Part shown: positions 10,686 through 21,111 of the stretch, in pieces
Layout of the letters: every line of letters begins with the position of its first letter
How positions within the stretch are numbered: the stretch's first letter is position 1
NCBI GenBank assembly: GCA_946894095.1
Contig: OX335659.1
Location: 2,797,501 to 2,861,500 of the forward strand
Length of the DNA stretch: 64,000 nt
Direction of reading: 5' to 3'
DNA from: Incurvaria masculella
Taxonomy: Eukaryota > Arthropoda > Insecta > Lepidoptera > Incurvariidae
The notes under the pieces: generated by a model
What the model was told of the DNA's origin: nothing
What the model saw: only the letters and a program-made list of their open reading frames with translations
Database searches by the model: none
Made by a program: the position numbers and the translations under genes

Positions 10686-10979
10686 TGTAAAATTTTTTTG
10701 AATCGTTTACTTTTAGTGAATCTGAAGTACACTTACTAATTTGTACACGTCCTTTCCAATAAAAAAAGAATAACCGATATCGGTTGGCGTTATTGAGTTA
10801 TTCGTCCATTTGTCGCGCACAGTTTAATACAAATTTAAGACTTTTATGATTTTCTCATGGATATCATTGTAAGAACTTAACCAAATTAAAATGGGGCCAC
10901 TTGGGAAGCACTAGCTATCATTAAAAAAAATAATGATCAAAATCGGTTCACCCAGGCAAAAGTTATGAGGTAACAAACA

Positions 10980-11047
10980 TAAAAAAATAAATAAAAAAAA
11001 CATACAGACGAATTGATAACCTCCTCCTTTTTTGAAGTCGGTTAAAA
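10980..11047 (+). repeat. Retroposon 3' tail
   Basis: A-rich stretch followed by ACGAATTGATAACCTCC and TTTTTTGAAGTCGGTTAAAA. The same tail recurs at 16030-16106 and, decayed, near 32030. Parent element not identified. Confidence 0.5.
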
Positions 11048-11755
11048 ATATTAGCTTGTCCATCCTTATTTATTACTACTCATGCACTGTTGACTAATTC
11101 TGTGCTCAAGCGTCTGTTCGTCCGCCCGTCCCGAAAACGATCAAAAGGGGAACGGAACCTTTCCTGAAATTGGTACCTTTTTATCAAGGTTTTTGTTTGT
11201 TTGCGCAGTCTTAAACCGAACTTAGTTATTTTTACTAAGAATATTGTTACAAACAAAATGCCTAAACTCAGTCCGAATGAAGTTATAAGAGTTGGAAGTT
11301 ATAATTGATGTTTTCGTCATGATTTATTTGAACTATAACTTAATTTAGACTGCATTTATGCTTAAACATGTTATAACAATTTTTTTTGCAACATTATTCT
11401 TAACTAAGTTTGTTTTAATGGCAGCTCGAATTTAAGAAGGCCCCACCTGCCATACAAAATCCGACATTAAAGGGATTTTCTAATTTTGTAGAATAAAAAC
11501 CCAAATATCGTACGTGAAGTCCCGCTAAGGACATTACCTACGGAAAGCTGTCCTTCTTTAAAGTGTGACAATTACTATGCAATCCGTCGTGCGAGTTTAT
11601 TGCATCCTCGAGTGCCCGATCCCAAGTCCCCGTACGTGAGGCGATTAACTTTACACTCGGTTCTCGCACAACGTTGCGAAATTGTATCGCCTCCTTCTCA
11701 GTTCTCACCGAGCGCAGCGAGCTATACTATACCGCTCTGAGTCTGTAGTCCCAGT
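11048..11755. other. No gene recognised
   Basis: Mostly AT-rich sequence with no coding exon and no repeat I can name. Confidence 0.4.
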
Positions 11756-12070
11756 TGTCACCTAAATGGGCGTTTACGGCAAACCGATCGACTGGCGTTT
11801 TCAAATGTATGGAGAAATTGAAGAGCGCGCGCAGTGGGCGTTAAGCGAACTAACATTTGCGAGTGCGAGTTTGATTGAGTTGCCGTAAATACGTCGACGT
11901 TTCCGTTTACGTCGACGATTTCATACAAATCGGAAGTCCGAGTTTGACTCTGACAGCATGAAAAAGTAAAACCACAGAATATCGAGTACAAACTTGGATG
12001 GAGTTTTACGTTTTTAGGGAAAACGCCAGTCGATCGGTTTGCCGTAAACGCCAATTTACGTGACAACTGA
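11756..12070 (+). mobile_element. MITE with GGCGTTTACGG TIRs
   Basis: TIRs of about 40 bp: TTGTCACCTAAATGGGCG and GCAAACCGATCGACTGG at the left, inverted near 12025-12070. No coding sequence. Relatives at 33962-34270, 38806-38893, 58148-58390 and 63288-63590. Confidence 0.8.
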
Positions 12071-12119
12071 GACTACGGGCTCTGGAATGCCATGAGGCAA
12101 AATCTGGCAACACGGTCAC

Positions 12120-13790
12120 GGTCATGGTGTTAGCCCAACCCTAACACACCGCATGGGAACTAGGTGACACGCCAGGACATTCATTATATTGAGCGGCTAT
12201 ACATTAGCGTAGCCACTTTTTACTGACGGTAGTGCGAGCCATTCTGTCGCTCACGAATTCGAGACACGCAACATCAAATGTTCTTTACTCTAATGATGCA
12301 CTAATCTACATCATTTTTTTATGCAACCTGACATGGATCTATTACCACACAACTACCGTCATGATAACACACCACATTCCCGAAGAAATTATTATAATAT
12401 ACAGGATACAGGGTGTCGTAACGGCTAGCACATTAAATTTGGGAAATGATTATTGGGATTGAAACAATAAAGTCTAATAACTTTTTGCTGACTATCCTCT
12501 AAATAAAAAGTAATACTTTCCATAGAAAGTGATTCAATAAGTCAGTGTCAAAATAATCTAATATTCTGTAAGAACGTGGGAACGTTCTATGTACTTGGAC
12601 ATGGATGGCTAATATCTAAAAATACCTTCTGTCATCACATTAGCCTTTAGCCATTAGGCAACGTCTGGCAACACGGCCATGGTCATGGTATAAGCCTAAC
12701 ATATCGCATGGGAACTAAGTGACACGCCAGGACATTTATTATATTGCGCGGCTATACATTAGCGTAGCCACTTTTTACTGACGGTAGTGCGAGCCATTCG
12801 GTGGCTTACGAATTCGAGACGCGCAACATCGAATGTTCTTTGCAATAATCTACATCATATTTTTATGCAACCTGACATAGATAGCTAATACCACGCAACT
12901 ACTGTTGCCAAATAGATAGATATTAGCCCAATACAATACATACCTGAAGGAATTAGGTGCCATGCCAGGACCTTCCCTTTATGAGCAGGGCTAAGCTGAA
13001 CTGGATGGAAAATAAAGACTTTTTCATTGCCTCTTGAAGCATAGTATCATCCAATGCGGTAGTTTTTTTTGGCGAGGATTTAAACTCAAAACCTTGCGCA
13101 TAAAAGGGAAGTGCTCTAGTGCTTGAGCTGCGAACCGCTCATACATGTTGATATCAATGAGTATATTTTTTTTGTTCGGTGACTATGTATTATATTCCTT
13201 GTTAGGAATCTTTATTAGTCTTTAATTAATCTTTGCTAGTCCTTGGCGATTAACAAGGTAATCCTGATATTATAATGTATTATTATATTAATATACAGGA
13301 TGTCGTAACGGCCAGTACATTAATTTCGCCAGCGTAACCCTTATGTTTTTCTGAGAAGTGTCTAGTTACCGAGATATACATTTTTGAAATTTACGTGGAC
13401 GTTGTAACCGTGCATGAGGAAGGTCTTGGCATGGAACCTAGATCCCACGTGGCGTGTCAGGCTAATGTGATGACAGTAGGTGTTTTTAGATATTAGCCAT
13501 CCATGTCCAAGTACTTACAACGTTCCCACCTTTTTACAGAACATTTGATTCTTTTTACACTAAACTATTGAATTACTTTGTATGGAAAGTCTATTTTTTT
13601 ATTCAGAGAATATTCAGCAGAAAATTATTAGACTTTATTGTTTGTTTCAATCCCAATTATCAATTACCAAATTTAATGTGCTAGCCATTACCTGTATATT
13701 ATAATAATTTCTTCGGGAATGTGATGTGTTATCATGACGGTAGTTGTGTGGTATTAGCTATCCATGTCAGGTTGCATACAAAAAAATAGT
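12120..13790. repeat. Large inverted repeat built from SINE pieces
   Basis: Sequence from about 12325 to 12650 returns in inverted order at about 13435-13780. Both arms hold SINE body blocks plus ATTATAATAATTTCTTCGG, AATAAAGTCTAATAA and CATGGATGGCTAATAT. The 12190-12330 stretch is also repeated directly at about 12745-12870. No gene. Confidence 0.7.
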
Positions 13791-14570
13791 ATCAGATCCG
13801 GACTTATGAATATACATAACTCATTGCCAAAGATGTCTATAAAATGGTTTCCAATTTGTTTAATCTTACTCCAGTTACATGAGTCTAACATTTTATTAAA
13901 AAACGCGATTTTTGAGCAAAAGTCTCTTAATAACAATCTTAACATTTGCGTAAACCATGTCAAATGGTATTTTCAGACAATAAAAGACACGAATTCGGTA
14001 TGGCTTACCCCCGCCAGCCGTCGTATATAGCACGGTAGTTATCCTGTCGTCAATTTCGGAGAACCAGTTGCTCCCAGGTATCCATTTCTGAATGCGGTCC
14101 GTGCGTTATGCGTTCTAAATCGAAATGCATCCAACTAAATGGTCGCAGCACATAGAAAGATCGCCGTCAAATGTTCAAGGTTCGTTCTTGCGACAGTGAC
14201 TCGGCATAAATTGAGTACCTAGTTCGTTGTTTCGATTGTACAGCCTAAAGGCTTTAAAAGGTCAAGATGGATAATTGAGATGTTGCAAAACGAAAATGCG
14301 CCTCCCGTGCCGGTAGACGTCTTCGTTCTTAGCTGCCCCTCCTTCGATTCTTGACCCGTTTGCAGCTCCCCCAATGGTTTGCCGCCCTAGGCCCAAGCTA
14401 CTCGACCTGTACGAAATTAACCTTTACGCCCAGCCACTGCTGCTGCCCCTAGGCCGCTATAAGGCCTATGACAAGTCCAAAGCTGCCCCGGAGGGCTGAT
14501 CCCAGTAGGGAATTGGACCTCGAATTTTACATGGATTCAGTACCATCAAGCAGCTCGCATTCGTGACGAA
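13791..14570. other. No gene recognised
   Basis: A degenerate SINE-like piece occurs near 14500-14600 (GACGAAATGCACTT). Otherwise unassigned, with no credible exon. Confidence 0.35.
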
Positions 14571-14604
14571 ATGCACTTCTCCAACTCGGAAATTGAAAGA
14601 AAGT

Positions 14605-15090
14605 GGTGCGTGCCGGATATGACGTACGGATGTGAAACGTGGATTCTGACGGTCGCCGTTGTCCAAAGGTTGCAAGTTGCCCAGCGAGCAATGGAGCGCG
14701 TCATGCTGGGAATATCGCTACGGGATATGGTGCATAACTAGGCAATGCGCCGACGTACCAAAGTAGTCGATATTGGACACCGGGTGGCTAAGCTCAAGTG
14801 GCAGTGGGCTGGTCACGTCAGCCGAAGAGACGACGACCGTTGGAGTCACCGTGTCCTACACTGGCGGCCGTGGAAAGTTAAAAGGAGTGTGGGACGACGA
14901 CATCAAGTGCGTCGGCGGAAAGCAGTGATTCTGTACCGCTGAGGCCCGGGAGGACTGAAGAAATTAGGCTGCAGGGCATGCCAAAGAAATATACATACAT
15001 ACACTTGAAAAACATAACCCTCCTTCTTGCGCAGTCGGGTAAAAAATGAGAGGGGTATGTCCAGCAGTGGATGCAAACACGCTGACTGAC
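14605..15090 (+). pseudogene. RTE-type LINE 3' end, broken
   Basis: Conceptual frames give the C-terminal signature of RTE-clade reverse transcriptases: MTYGCETWILT, QVAQRAMERVMLGISLRD, then RRRTKV and KLKWQWAGHVSRR. There is an in-frame stop (TAG near 14739) and frame breaks. The end is a short ACTG-rich tail. Related tails at 20785, 33012 and 52088. 5'-truncated and dead. Confidence 0.8.
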
Positions 15091-15829
15091 TGACTGGTGC
15101 ATGCATGAATTGGTGTACAGAGCGCATCACTCTCGGCGCCAAAGTAGGCATTGGCATTTGCAAGGAAAAGTTATGTGGGTCAAAGTCCAATGTGTGGCGT
15201 CTAGGTTGATGCCGTTTGTACATATACACATACAAAATATATACGCGTCATTCTAGAGCTAATTTGCAACAAATTTGGCCCAGTGAAATGGGAGTCTAAA
15301 ATCAATATGTTCAAAGTTTTATTTTAACGTTCTGATTGTTAAATAACTACTTACACTCTGGGCATTTTATCAGCGATTTTCTAATAGCTGATGAATGAGA
15401 GACTACTTAAGAAAATGCATTCAAAATATACATAATTTTAGAAATAAAGGGTCATAAAGGGTCATATTAGCCCTTTTTGTGTTCCTTGAGAAGTTCTTTG
15501 TAATGAAAATGCCCCCTCAAAATGTTTTACGTGTTTTATAAGATAAAATTGTATCTTGTAATTGAATTAAATTGTGTTGTTAAATAGTTCGTGTGATCGT
15601 ATTTTTGTGTTTTTCTTTAATTGAGTAAAGTAATATTTTTTTTCCCTCATGTGTTCTCTTTGATAAAAATTTAACTAATTGGTCTATGTTAACATTTGTT
15701 GAAGGGTTTACTTACTGTTTTTTTTTTGGTTTTTTGTATTATGTTTCCTCACTCACGACAAACAGCTGTTGTTCTCGCTTTATGTTAGTCGTAAGTTTGT
15801 CCGGATCAGCGTAAAATCAGCGCTGTAGT

Positions 15830-15968
15830 TCACTCATTAAGAGGGACCTGCAGCACTAAATGCTGAGCTGGCTCCTTTTTTTCCTCCACAAATGTATATT
15901 TTGAATTTTGTAAGTGTTCTAAGTTGTGTGTTGGGAAAAAAATAAACGTATTTTCTTTCTTTCTTTTC
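15830..15968 (+). mobile_element. LINE 3' untranslated end
   Basis: GAGGGACCTGCAGCACTAAA.. ends with an AAATAAACG polyadenylation signal and a TTTCT-rich tail. Inserted in the TIR element at 15247-16413. Confidence 0.45.
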
Positions 15969-16029
15969 TTTAAATGGCTTCAATAAATGGCAGTTTATGT
16001 AAACAAAATACAAGGTTTATTTAAATCAA

Positions 16030-16106
16030 AGACGATTACTAAAAAAAAAAAAAAAAAGATTCCGACGAATTGATAACCTCCTCCTTTTTTGAAGTCGGTT
16101 AAAAAA
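16030..16106 (+). repeat. Retroposon 3' tail
   Basis: A run followed by CGAATTGATAACCTCCTCC and GAAGTCGGTTAAAAA, as at 10980-11047. Confidence 0.5.
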
Positions 16107-16761
16107 GTAAAAGCATGACACGTGGCATACAAATTATGGAAATAACTTCATTGTTTCAATAACCCCCAGAAAAGGGACAAATGTTTTCCACTTTCACACA
16201 AGTTCTATATTTTTTGGTACAAATGTTTTCCACATGTTCTATATTTTTTTATGCCCAGAGTACAATAGTTATTTTACAATCATCACTTTTTCATAATAAC
16301 ACAGAACATTAAAAAAATATATTTAAAACTTAAATATCAAAAAAATTATTGATTTTAGACCCACCATTTCTCTGGGTCAAATTTGTTGCAAATTATCTCT
16401 AGAATTACCCCTTATGTATCGAATTTCCAAACAACCTTTATAACCTCCTATAACCTATATGAAGTCGGTTAACCAAAAGTTCTTCCATAAAAACTTGCAC
16501 AGTCATGTTCGGACAGGTTTATTAAAAGTTAAAAACCGTTATTACTAGAAACAACGGTTACATAATAAAACAAAAATAGATAAAATGTATCCGTGAACTT
16601 GATGGCTGTGATACCCTGGCCATAACTTTCTTGGCTGATTCTCATAAGGTCAGGGTCCGCCTTTGTACAGATTTTAGTATTTGGTTGGAAACAAAAAGAC
16701 GTTAATACGTGAAAGCTTTTGTTTGTTGAGGGAATGTTCGGTTTGTTTGGATATAGACTAG

Positions 16762-17488
16762 GAGGTCGCGACAAAAATAGTAACGATAACGTAAGTGGCT
16801 GAAACTGGGTTCACATGATAAAGACCAACCCTCTGAAGCTAAATGTGTCAGTCTGCCTGTGCCGGGGATGCATCATAAAGTCCAAAAAGCACAAGATCCA
16901 AAATCCATACCGTCCAAAACACTAATGAATACGGAACTTTTTCAATTAGGTTAGGTTAGGTTAGGTTAGATTATAATATTTGCATTTATAAATATATGCA
17001 AAAATACATACTTTTGGATGTTCTGGGTTTTGGACCTTATGCTTTTTGGACTTTATGAAGGCGACTCCCTGTGCCAAGTGGTTGCGTTACGTAGATAAGG
17101 CGCCTGAAAAAGTAGTTATGGTGACAAAAAATATATATGATAAGGTAAATGGCTGCAAATAACGAATCATGAAAGAATCAGTACATGCTTGCATTTCGTA
17201 GTTATAGGCGATTTAGGTTACAAATATAACTTTAGGTATATTTAAGTATTTAATTTAAAAACCGACTGGTTATTGTTGTATAATTAATAGGTATCAATGT
17301 TTCTAGACAATCGGTATGTTCATCGGCAGGTACATACCAACTTCTATTTGATATAGCCAATCTAGATAACGCAACCACTTGGCGCAGGCAGACCGACATA
17401 TTTAGGATCAGAGGGTTGGCCTCTAACATGTAAACCCAGATTCAGCCATTTACCTTATCGTGACCAAAAATGTCGTGACCTCCCGGAA
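16762..17488 (+). mobile_element. GGTCGCGACA MITE, interrupted
   Basis: Left arm from about 16762 (GGAGGTCGCGACAAAAATAG), right arm ending near 17488 (GTGACCAAAAATGTCGTGACC). A second small element occupies about 16866-17065. Confidence 0.8.
16866..17065. mobile_element. Nested MITE with TTAGG core
   Basis: TIRs CATAAAGTCCAAAAAGCA and its inverted copy near 17037-17055. The flanking CCTGTGCC / CCTGTGCC looks like a target duplication. The middle holds about four TTAGG units (16947-16969). Confidence 0.75.
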
Positions 17489-17920
17489 TAATAGGAGTGT
17501 CGGATGTGTGCAGGTGTCTCTCCTACAGCGCGCTCCGATCAATAAATGCGTCGGTGTTTCCTCATAGCAGCCAAATGCCAACTATTTTTATTATGAGACG
17601 GTAAGCTTGTTTTGTCGGTCAATTTGCATCAATTAACATACAAACTACGACGGATTTGTTCGAAATAGCGACGGTAACAAAAAAGAAACATATTATTTGG
17701 ATCAGCTTTGTGCGAATATTTTCTACTTCGTAGAAATGTTTATTTTTATATGATGTTTTTTCCAGAAAAAAAAGACTGATAGTTTCGAATGTCCTTGCAA
17801 CGGAAATAATCCGTGCTTTATAACGTTTTTATTTGAACGCGTTGTAATACCTGTCGGATTGAACAAATATGTTGTGTGATTGCTAACCCTAGAAGCAAAG
17901 CAAAAAAAAAATGTAAGAAC
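17489..17920. other. No gene recognised
   Basis: Unassigned AT-rich sequence; short frames only. Confidence 0.4.
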
Positions 17921-17924
17921 GCTA

Positions 17925-18062
17925 ATTGAAAATGATGTAATATCGCTGGCGGGCGATGTGACGCGGTGGTCGGGGGCCGAGGGCGAATTTTCCCGGGTTC
18001 TGCTCAGGATCGTCCACAAGGAAATTGACCCGAACGGAGCCGGGAACCACAGCTAGTCAGTA
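17925..18062 (+). mobile_element. Helitron-like 3' end
   Basis: GATGTGACGCGGTGGTCG..ATTGACCCGAACGGAGCCGG..CAGCTAGT: a 3' block shared with 52857-53130 and ending in CTAG, typical of lepidopteran Lep1-like Helitrons (from memory). Confidence 0.55.
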
Positions 18063-18114
18063 ATAAGAACGCAAAAAATATCTCCACTTTCTTTCACAGT
18101 TAGTGGTGGGAATG

Positions 18115-18428
18115 GGTTCAAATGCTCGCCCCGGTCATGCACCACCTTATTTCTCTTTCTGAGTTGGATAAGTGCGTTAATTGGTTACGAATGCGAGCTG
18201 TCCATGGTTCGGAAACCATGTAAAACTGTAGGCTCTCCTACTAGGTGATAGAGTTATGCCCGCCCGAGTTGGTAGCACCGCTTTGGATAAAACTATCGTT
18301 GAAGCGGCAATGAAAAATCGTCGGTGCTTTCCATCCAGTTCTGTGCAGCCGTGCTCATAAAGGTCATACCTAATTCCTTCGGGAATGTGTTGTATTGTGT
18401 AGTTGTGTGGTATAGCCATCCATGTCAG
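18115..18428 (+). mobile_element. SINE, truncated head
   Basis: Starts near GGGTTCAAATGC (B-box region) and runs through the shared body to GCCATCCATGTCAG, with internal deletions. Confidence 0.7.
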
Positions 18429-18505
18429 CGGGTCTACTCAGGGAAGCGAACACGAGAAGTTCTCGTGTTCGAAGCTGTTAAACTATAGAGAAAAGAATAT
18501 TTTTT

Positions 18506-18785
18506 TCAGGGTTCCGTACCGAAAGCGTGGCAACGGAACCCCTATTACTAAGCCTCAGCTGTCCGTCCGTCCGTCTTTCACAGGGCTGTATCTCATGATC
18601 TGTAATATGTAGGCAGCTGAAATGTTCACATTGTATGTGTTTATTTTGCCGCTATGACAACAAATAGGTAAAATTATAAAAAAATTGAAAGTTGGCCCCT
18701 ATGCAAAAAAACCTGATTTATTTGTGTTAAATCGGTACGGAACCCTTCGTGTGTGAGTCCGACTCGCACTTAGGCGGTTTTTTCT
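18506..18785 (+). mobile_element. CCGT-microsatellite dispersed element
   Basis: Same block order as 9636-9930, from GGGTTCCGTACC to CGAGTCCGACTCGCACTT and a T run. Confidence 0.75.
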
Positions 18786-19360
18786 AGACCCGCAGGTTGC
18801 ATAAGGTTTTCACAGCAACGTTTGGTTATTTAGAATCATTATTACTGGGTTTTTCTGATTTTTATATCAATATCTTTCATCTTCTAAATTAAAATTGCTT
18901 CTTGAACGTTAGTTATCACGGAAGTGCGATTTTTTGTTTGACGAGGTCTAAAGTCCATTATATTAAGGCCGATTGGTATGTATTAGTTCGCCCTCAGATA
19001 AAGTTTATCCTTATTTTGAATTAATTTCGGATCACCTCGCAGCCTTGGATTTTTTTAGCTAATTAAAGAACACGAAAAATTTATTAATTAATGCTGTTTG
19101 ATTTTTTGCATGCATTCCGAGGCCCGATTTTGTGCAGCTCTTCTCGCTTGCAATCAAGTCTAAGAGCGAGTTATTCTGGCAAGGATTCAAGGCCGACAAG
19201 TCTATGGCAGTCGGATTAATAGTTGTACTCGTCGACAAAAGTATTACCGAGAGTAGTGCATTTTTTATATTTTTTGACTTACCATTATCTTTGAGGTTAT
19301 ACAGCGACATCTACATTGAAGAATTGTAATCGCATAACTTAGTTTTTTTCAAAAAGGGTC
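18786..19360. other. No gene recognised
   Basis: AT-rich. Two overlapping short open frames on opposite strands near 19059-19329 have no support. Confidence 0.35.
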
Positions 19361-19364
19361 GGTA

Positions 19365-19455
19365 TGTTTTTCTGAAGCGGGATTCGAACTTACGATCTTT
19401 GAATTACCCGTCCATTGGTCTGGCCGCTAAGCTTTCCAGATAATTACGTTAGCAA
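19365..19455 (-). repeat. tRNA-like SINE relic
   Basis: Inverted B-box-like GGGATTCGAACTTACGATC block with a tRNA-like layout, too decayed to be a tRNA gene. Confidence 0.4.
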
Positions 19456-19694
19456 ACCTTACCTCCTCTCCTGGCCACCTGTATTTATGTCATGTAACAG
19501 AAAGTTACTTTCGGTTAACTGGAGGTAATTGGTAAGGTAAAACTGGAATAAGGGGTAAATCAGCTTAGAACACCAATGGGTATTTGAACATTTTATGTAT
19601 TTAATGGATACGACATTTCCGTTATTTGATTCATTTGATGTCATCCAACGACATTGTAATTCGATTTTGAAAAATATCAGAAAAAACAATTTGG

Positions 19695-19880
19695 TCTGGA
19701 CATTCGGCGGAAGCGGGAATCGAACCTGCGACCTTTGGGTTATATGTCTGCTGGGCTCCTACTACGAACTCTATCGAGTAGGCGCTATCGAGGAGGCGAT
19801 ATCGCTTGTCAAAAATATTGTGTGCGTTTGACAGATGGTATCGACAGCGCTTTCTACCACAATATTCGCCCACTCGTATG
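19695..19880 (-). repeat. tRNA-like SINE relic
   Basis: On the - strand, AGGTCGCAGGTTCGATTCCC resembles a T arm with a B box, preceded by ACCCAAAGG. The flank containing CTATCGAGTAGGCGCTATCG recurs at 54730-54800, so this is a repeat family. No closed acceptor stem was found. Confidence 0.5.
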
Positions 19881-19924
19881 TTCTCGAGTAATACGACGTA
19901 ACACGGCCGTCACTTTCCACTAAC

Positions 19925-20255
19925 CACCTTCTTTCTCTTTCTGAGTTGGATAAGTGCATTTCGTTACGAATGCGAGCTGTGACATGGTTCGGAACCCATG
20001 TAAAACTAGTATTCTTCCCCTACTAGGTGGCAGCGCTAAGCCCGCCCGGGTTGGTACCACCGCATTGGTTGAACCTATGGTTAAAGCGGCAATTAAAAAG
20101 TCGTCCGTGTATTTCGTCCAGTTCAGTGTAGCCGTGCTTATAAAGGGAAGGTCCTGGCATGGCACCTAATTCCTTCGGGAGCAAGGTGTATTGGGCTTGT
20201 ATCATAACGGTAGTTGTGTGGTATTAGCCATCCATCTCAGGTTGCATAAAAAGAA
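19925..20255 (+). mobile_element. SINE, head lost
   Basis: Starts at the TTTCTCTTTCTGAGTTGG block, covers the whole shared body and ends in an A-rich tail. Confidence 0.75.
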
Positions 20256-20364
20256 AGAAACTCCACAGCACGTCCCGAATTCGTAAGCGAGCTAAATCCA
20301 TTAGTCTCTTTTCACCAAAACGTGGCTAATCTTTCTTAACTCGAATATAGCAGGGAATATAAAA

Positions 20365-20717
20365 AAAAAAAAAAACCGGCCAAGTGCGAGTCGGACTTGC
20401 ACACGAAGGGTTCCGTACCATCGTAAAAAAAAACAAAAAAAACACGTTTTTTGTATGGGAGCCCCCTTTAATTTTAATTATTTTTTAATCTTACCTATTT
20501 GTTGTTGTAGCGGCAAAATAAATACACACTCTGTGCAAATTTCAGCTGTCTACCTGTTACGGTTACTGAGATACAGTCCTGTGACAGACGGACAGACGGA
20601 CGGACGGACGGACGGACGGACGGACGGACGGACGGACGGACGGACGGACGGACGGACGGACAGCGGAGGCTTAGTAATAGGGTTCTGTTTTCACCCTTTG
20701 GGTACGGAACCCTAAAA
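20365..20717 (-). mobile_element. CCGT element with expanded microsatellite
   Basis: Inverted copy of the family at 9636. Its ACGG microsatellite has expanded to about 80 bp (20583-20660). Confidence 0.8.
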
Positions 20718-20751
20718 ACCTTGTTTTTGAGATGCCTATATTAAGCTGTTT

Positions 20752-20776
20752 AGTTAGGTTAGGTTAGATTAGGTTA
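20752..20776 (+). repeat. TTAGG-type short array
   Basis: About four to five TTAGG-like units, one mutated to TTAGA. Confidence 0.6.
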
Positions 20777-20784
20777 TCAACCAA

Positions 20785-20911
20785 GGTCATCAAGTGCGTC
20801 GGTGGAAAGCAGTGGTTCCGTACCGCTGAGGACCGGGAGGACTGGAGAAAAATTGGAGAGGCGTATGTCCAGCAGTGGACGCAAACACGCTGACAGACTG
20901 ACTGACTGACA
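20785..20911 (+). pseudogene. RTE-type LINE 3' stub
   Basis: Matches the last 130 bp of the RTE tails at 33012 and 52088 (CATCAAGTGCGTCGG, GGAGAGGCGTATGTCCAGCA) and ends in ACTG repeats, 50 bp before a BRF1 splice acceptor. Confidence 0.75.
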
Positions 20912-20961
20912 GTTAGGTTTGAAGTTAGAACTAATAGCGAAGTTGTTGCGTGACGTTTCAG

Positions 20962-21111
20962 ACCCGTGCCTGTACATCCTCCGGTTCGCCGCCCAGCTGC
21001 AGTTCGGCGAGCGCAAGCACGAGGTCAGCATGACGGCGCTGCGGCTCGTGCAGCGCATGAAGCGCGACTCCATACACTCGGGACGCCGGCCGTCGGGTCT
21101 CTGCGGCGCCG
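20962..21111 (+). CDS. BRF1: BRF1 exon: second cyclin fold, part 1
   Basis: Acceptor GACGTTTCAG at 20961; starts with AC, completing a split Asp codon. Encodes [20 protein letters not shown] and on to [10 protein letters not shown], near-identical in pattern to animal BRF1. The donor G|GTCCGT is weak, but GCC-G plus CG of the next exon restores the conserved Ala-Ala-Leu-Leu. A SINE poly-T begins about 20 bp after the donor. Confidence 0.92.

Larger units (their letters stand above)
15247..16413. mobile_element. 1.17-kb TIR element, non-coding
   Basis: Left end CATTCTAGAGCTAATTTGC, right end its inverted copy. Similarity between the arms reaches about 130 bp (15247-15371 against 16253-16413), including CAACAAATTTG and CTGGGCAT / ATGCCCAG. 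No transposase frame. Carries a LINE 3' end and an A-rich retroposon tail inside. Confidence 0.75.

Noticed and set aside
19700..19770. Possible functional tRNA gene on the - strand
   Set aside because: A T-arm-like block exists, but no paired acceptor stem or clear anticodon arm; the flank recurs at 54730.
20455..20715. Protein with Thr-Asp-Gly-Arg repeats
   Set aside because: Translation of an ACGG microsatellite.
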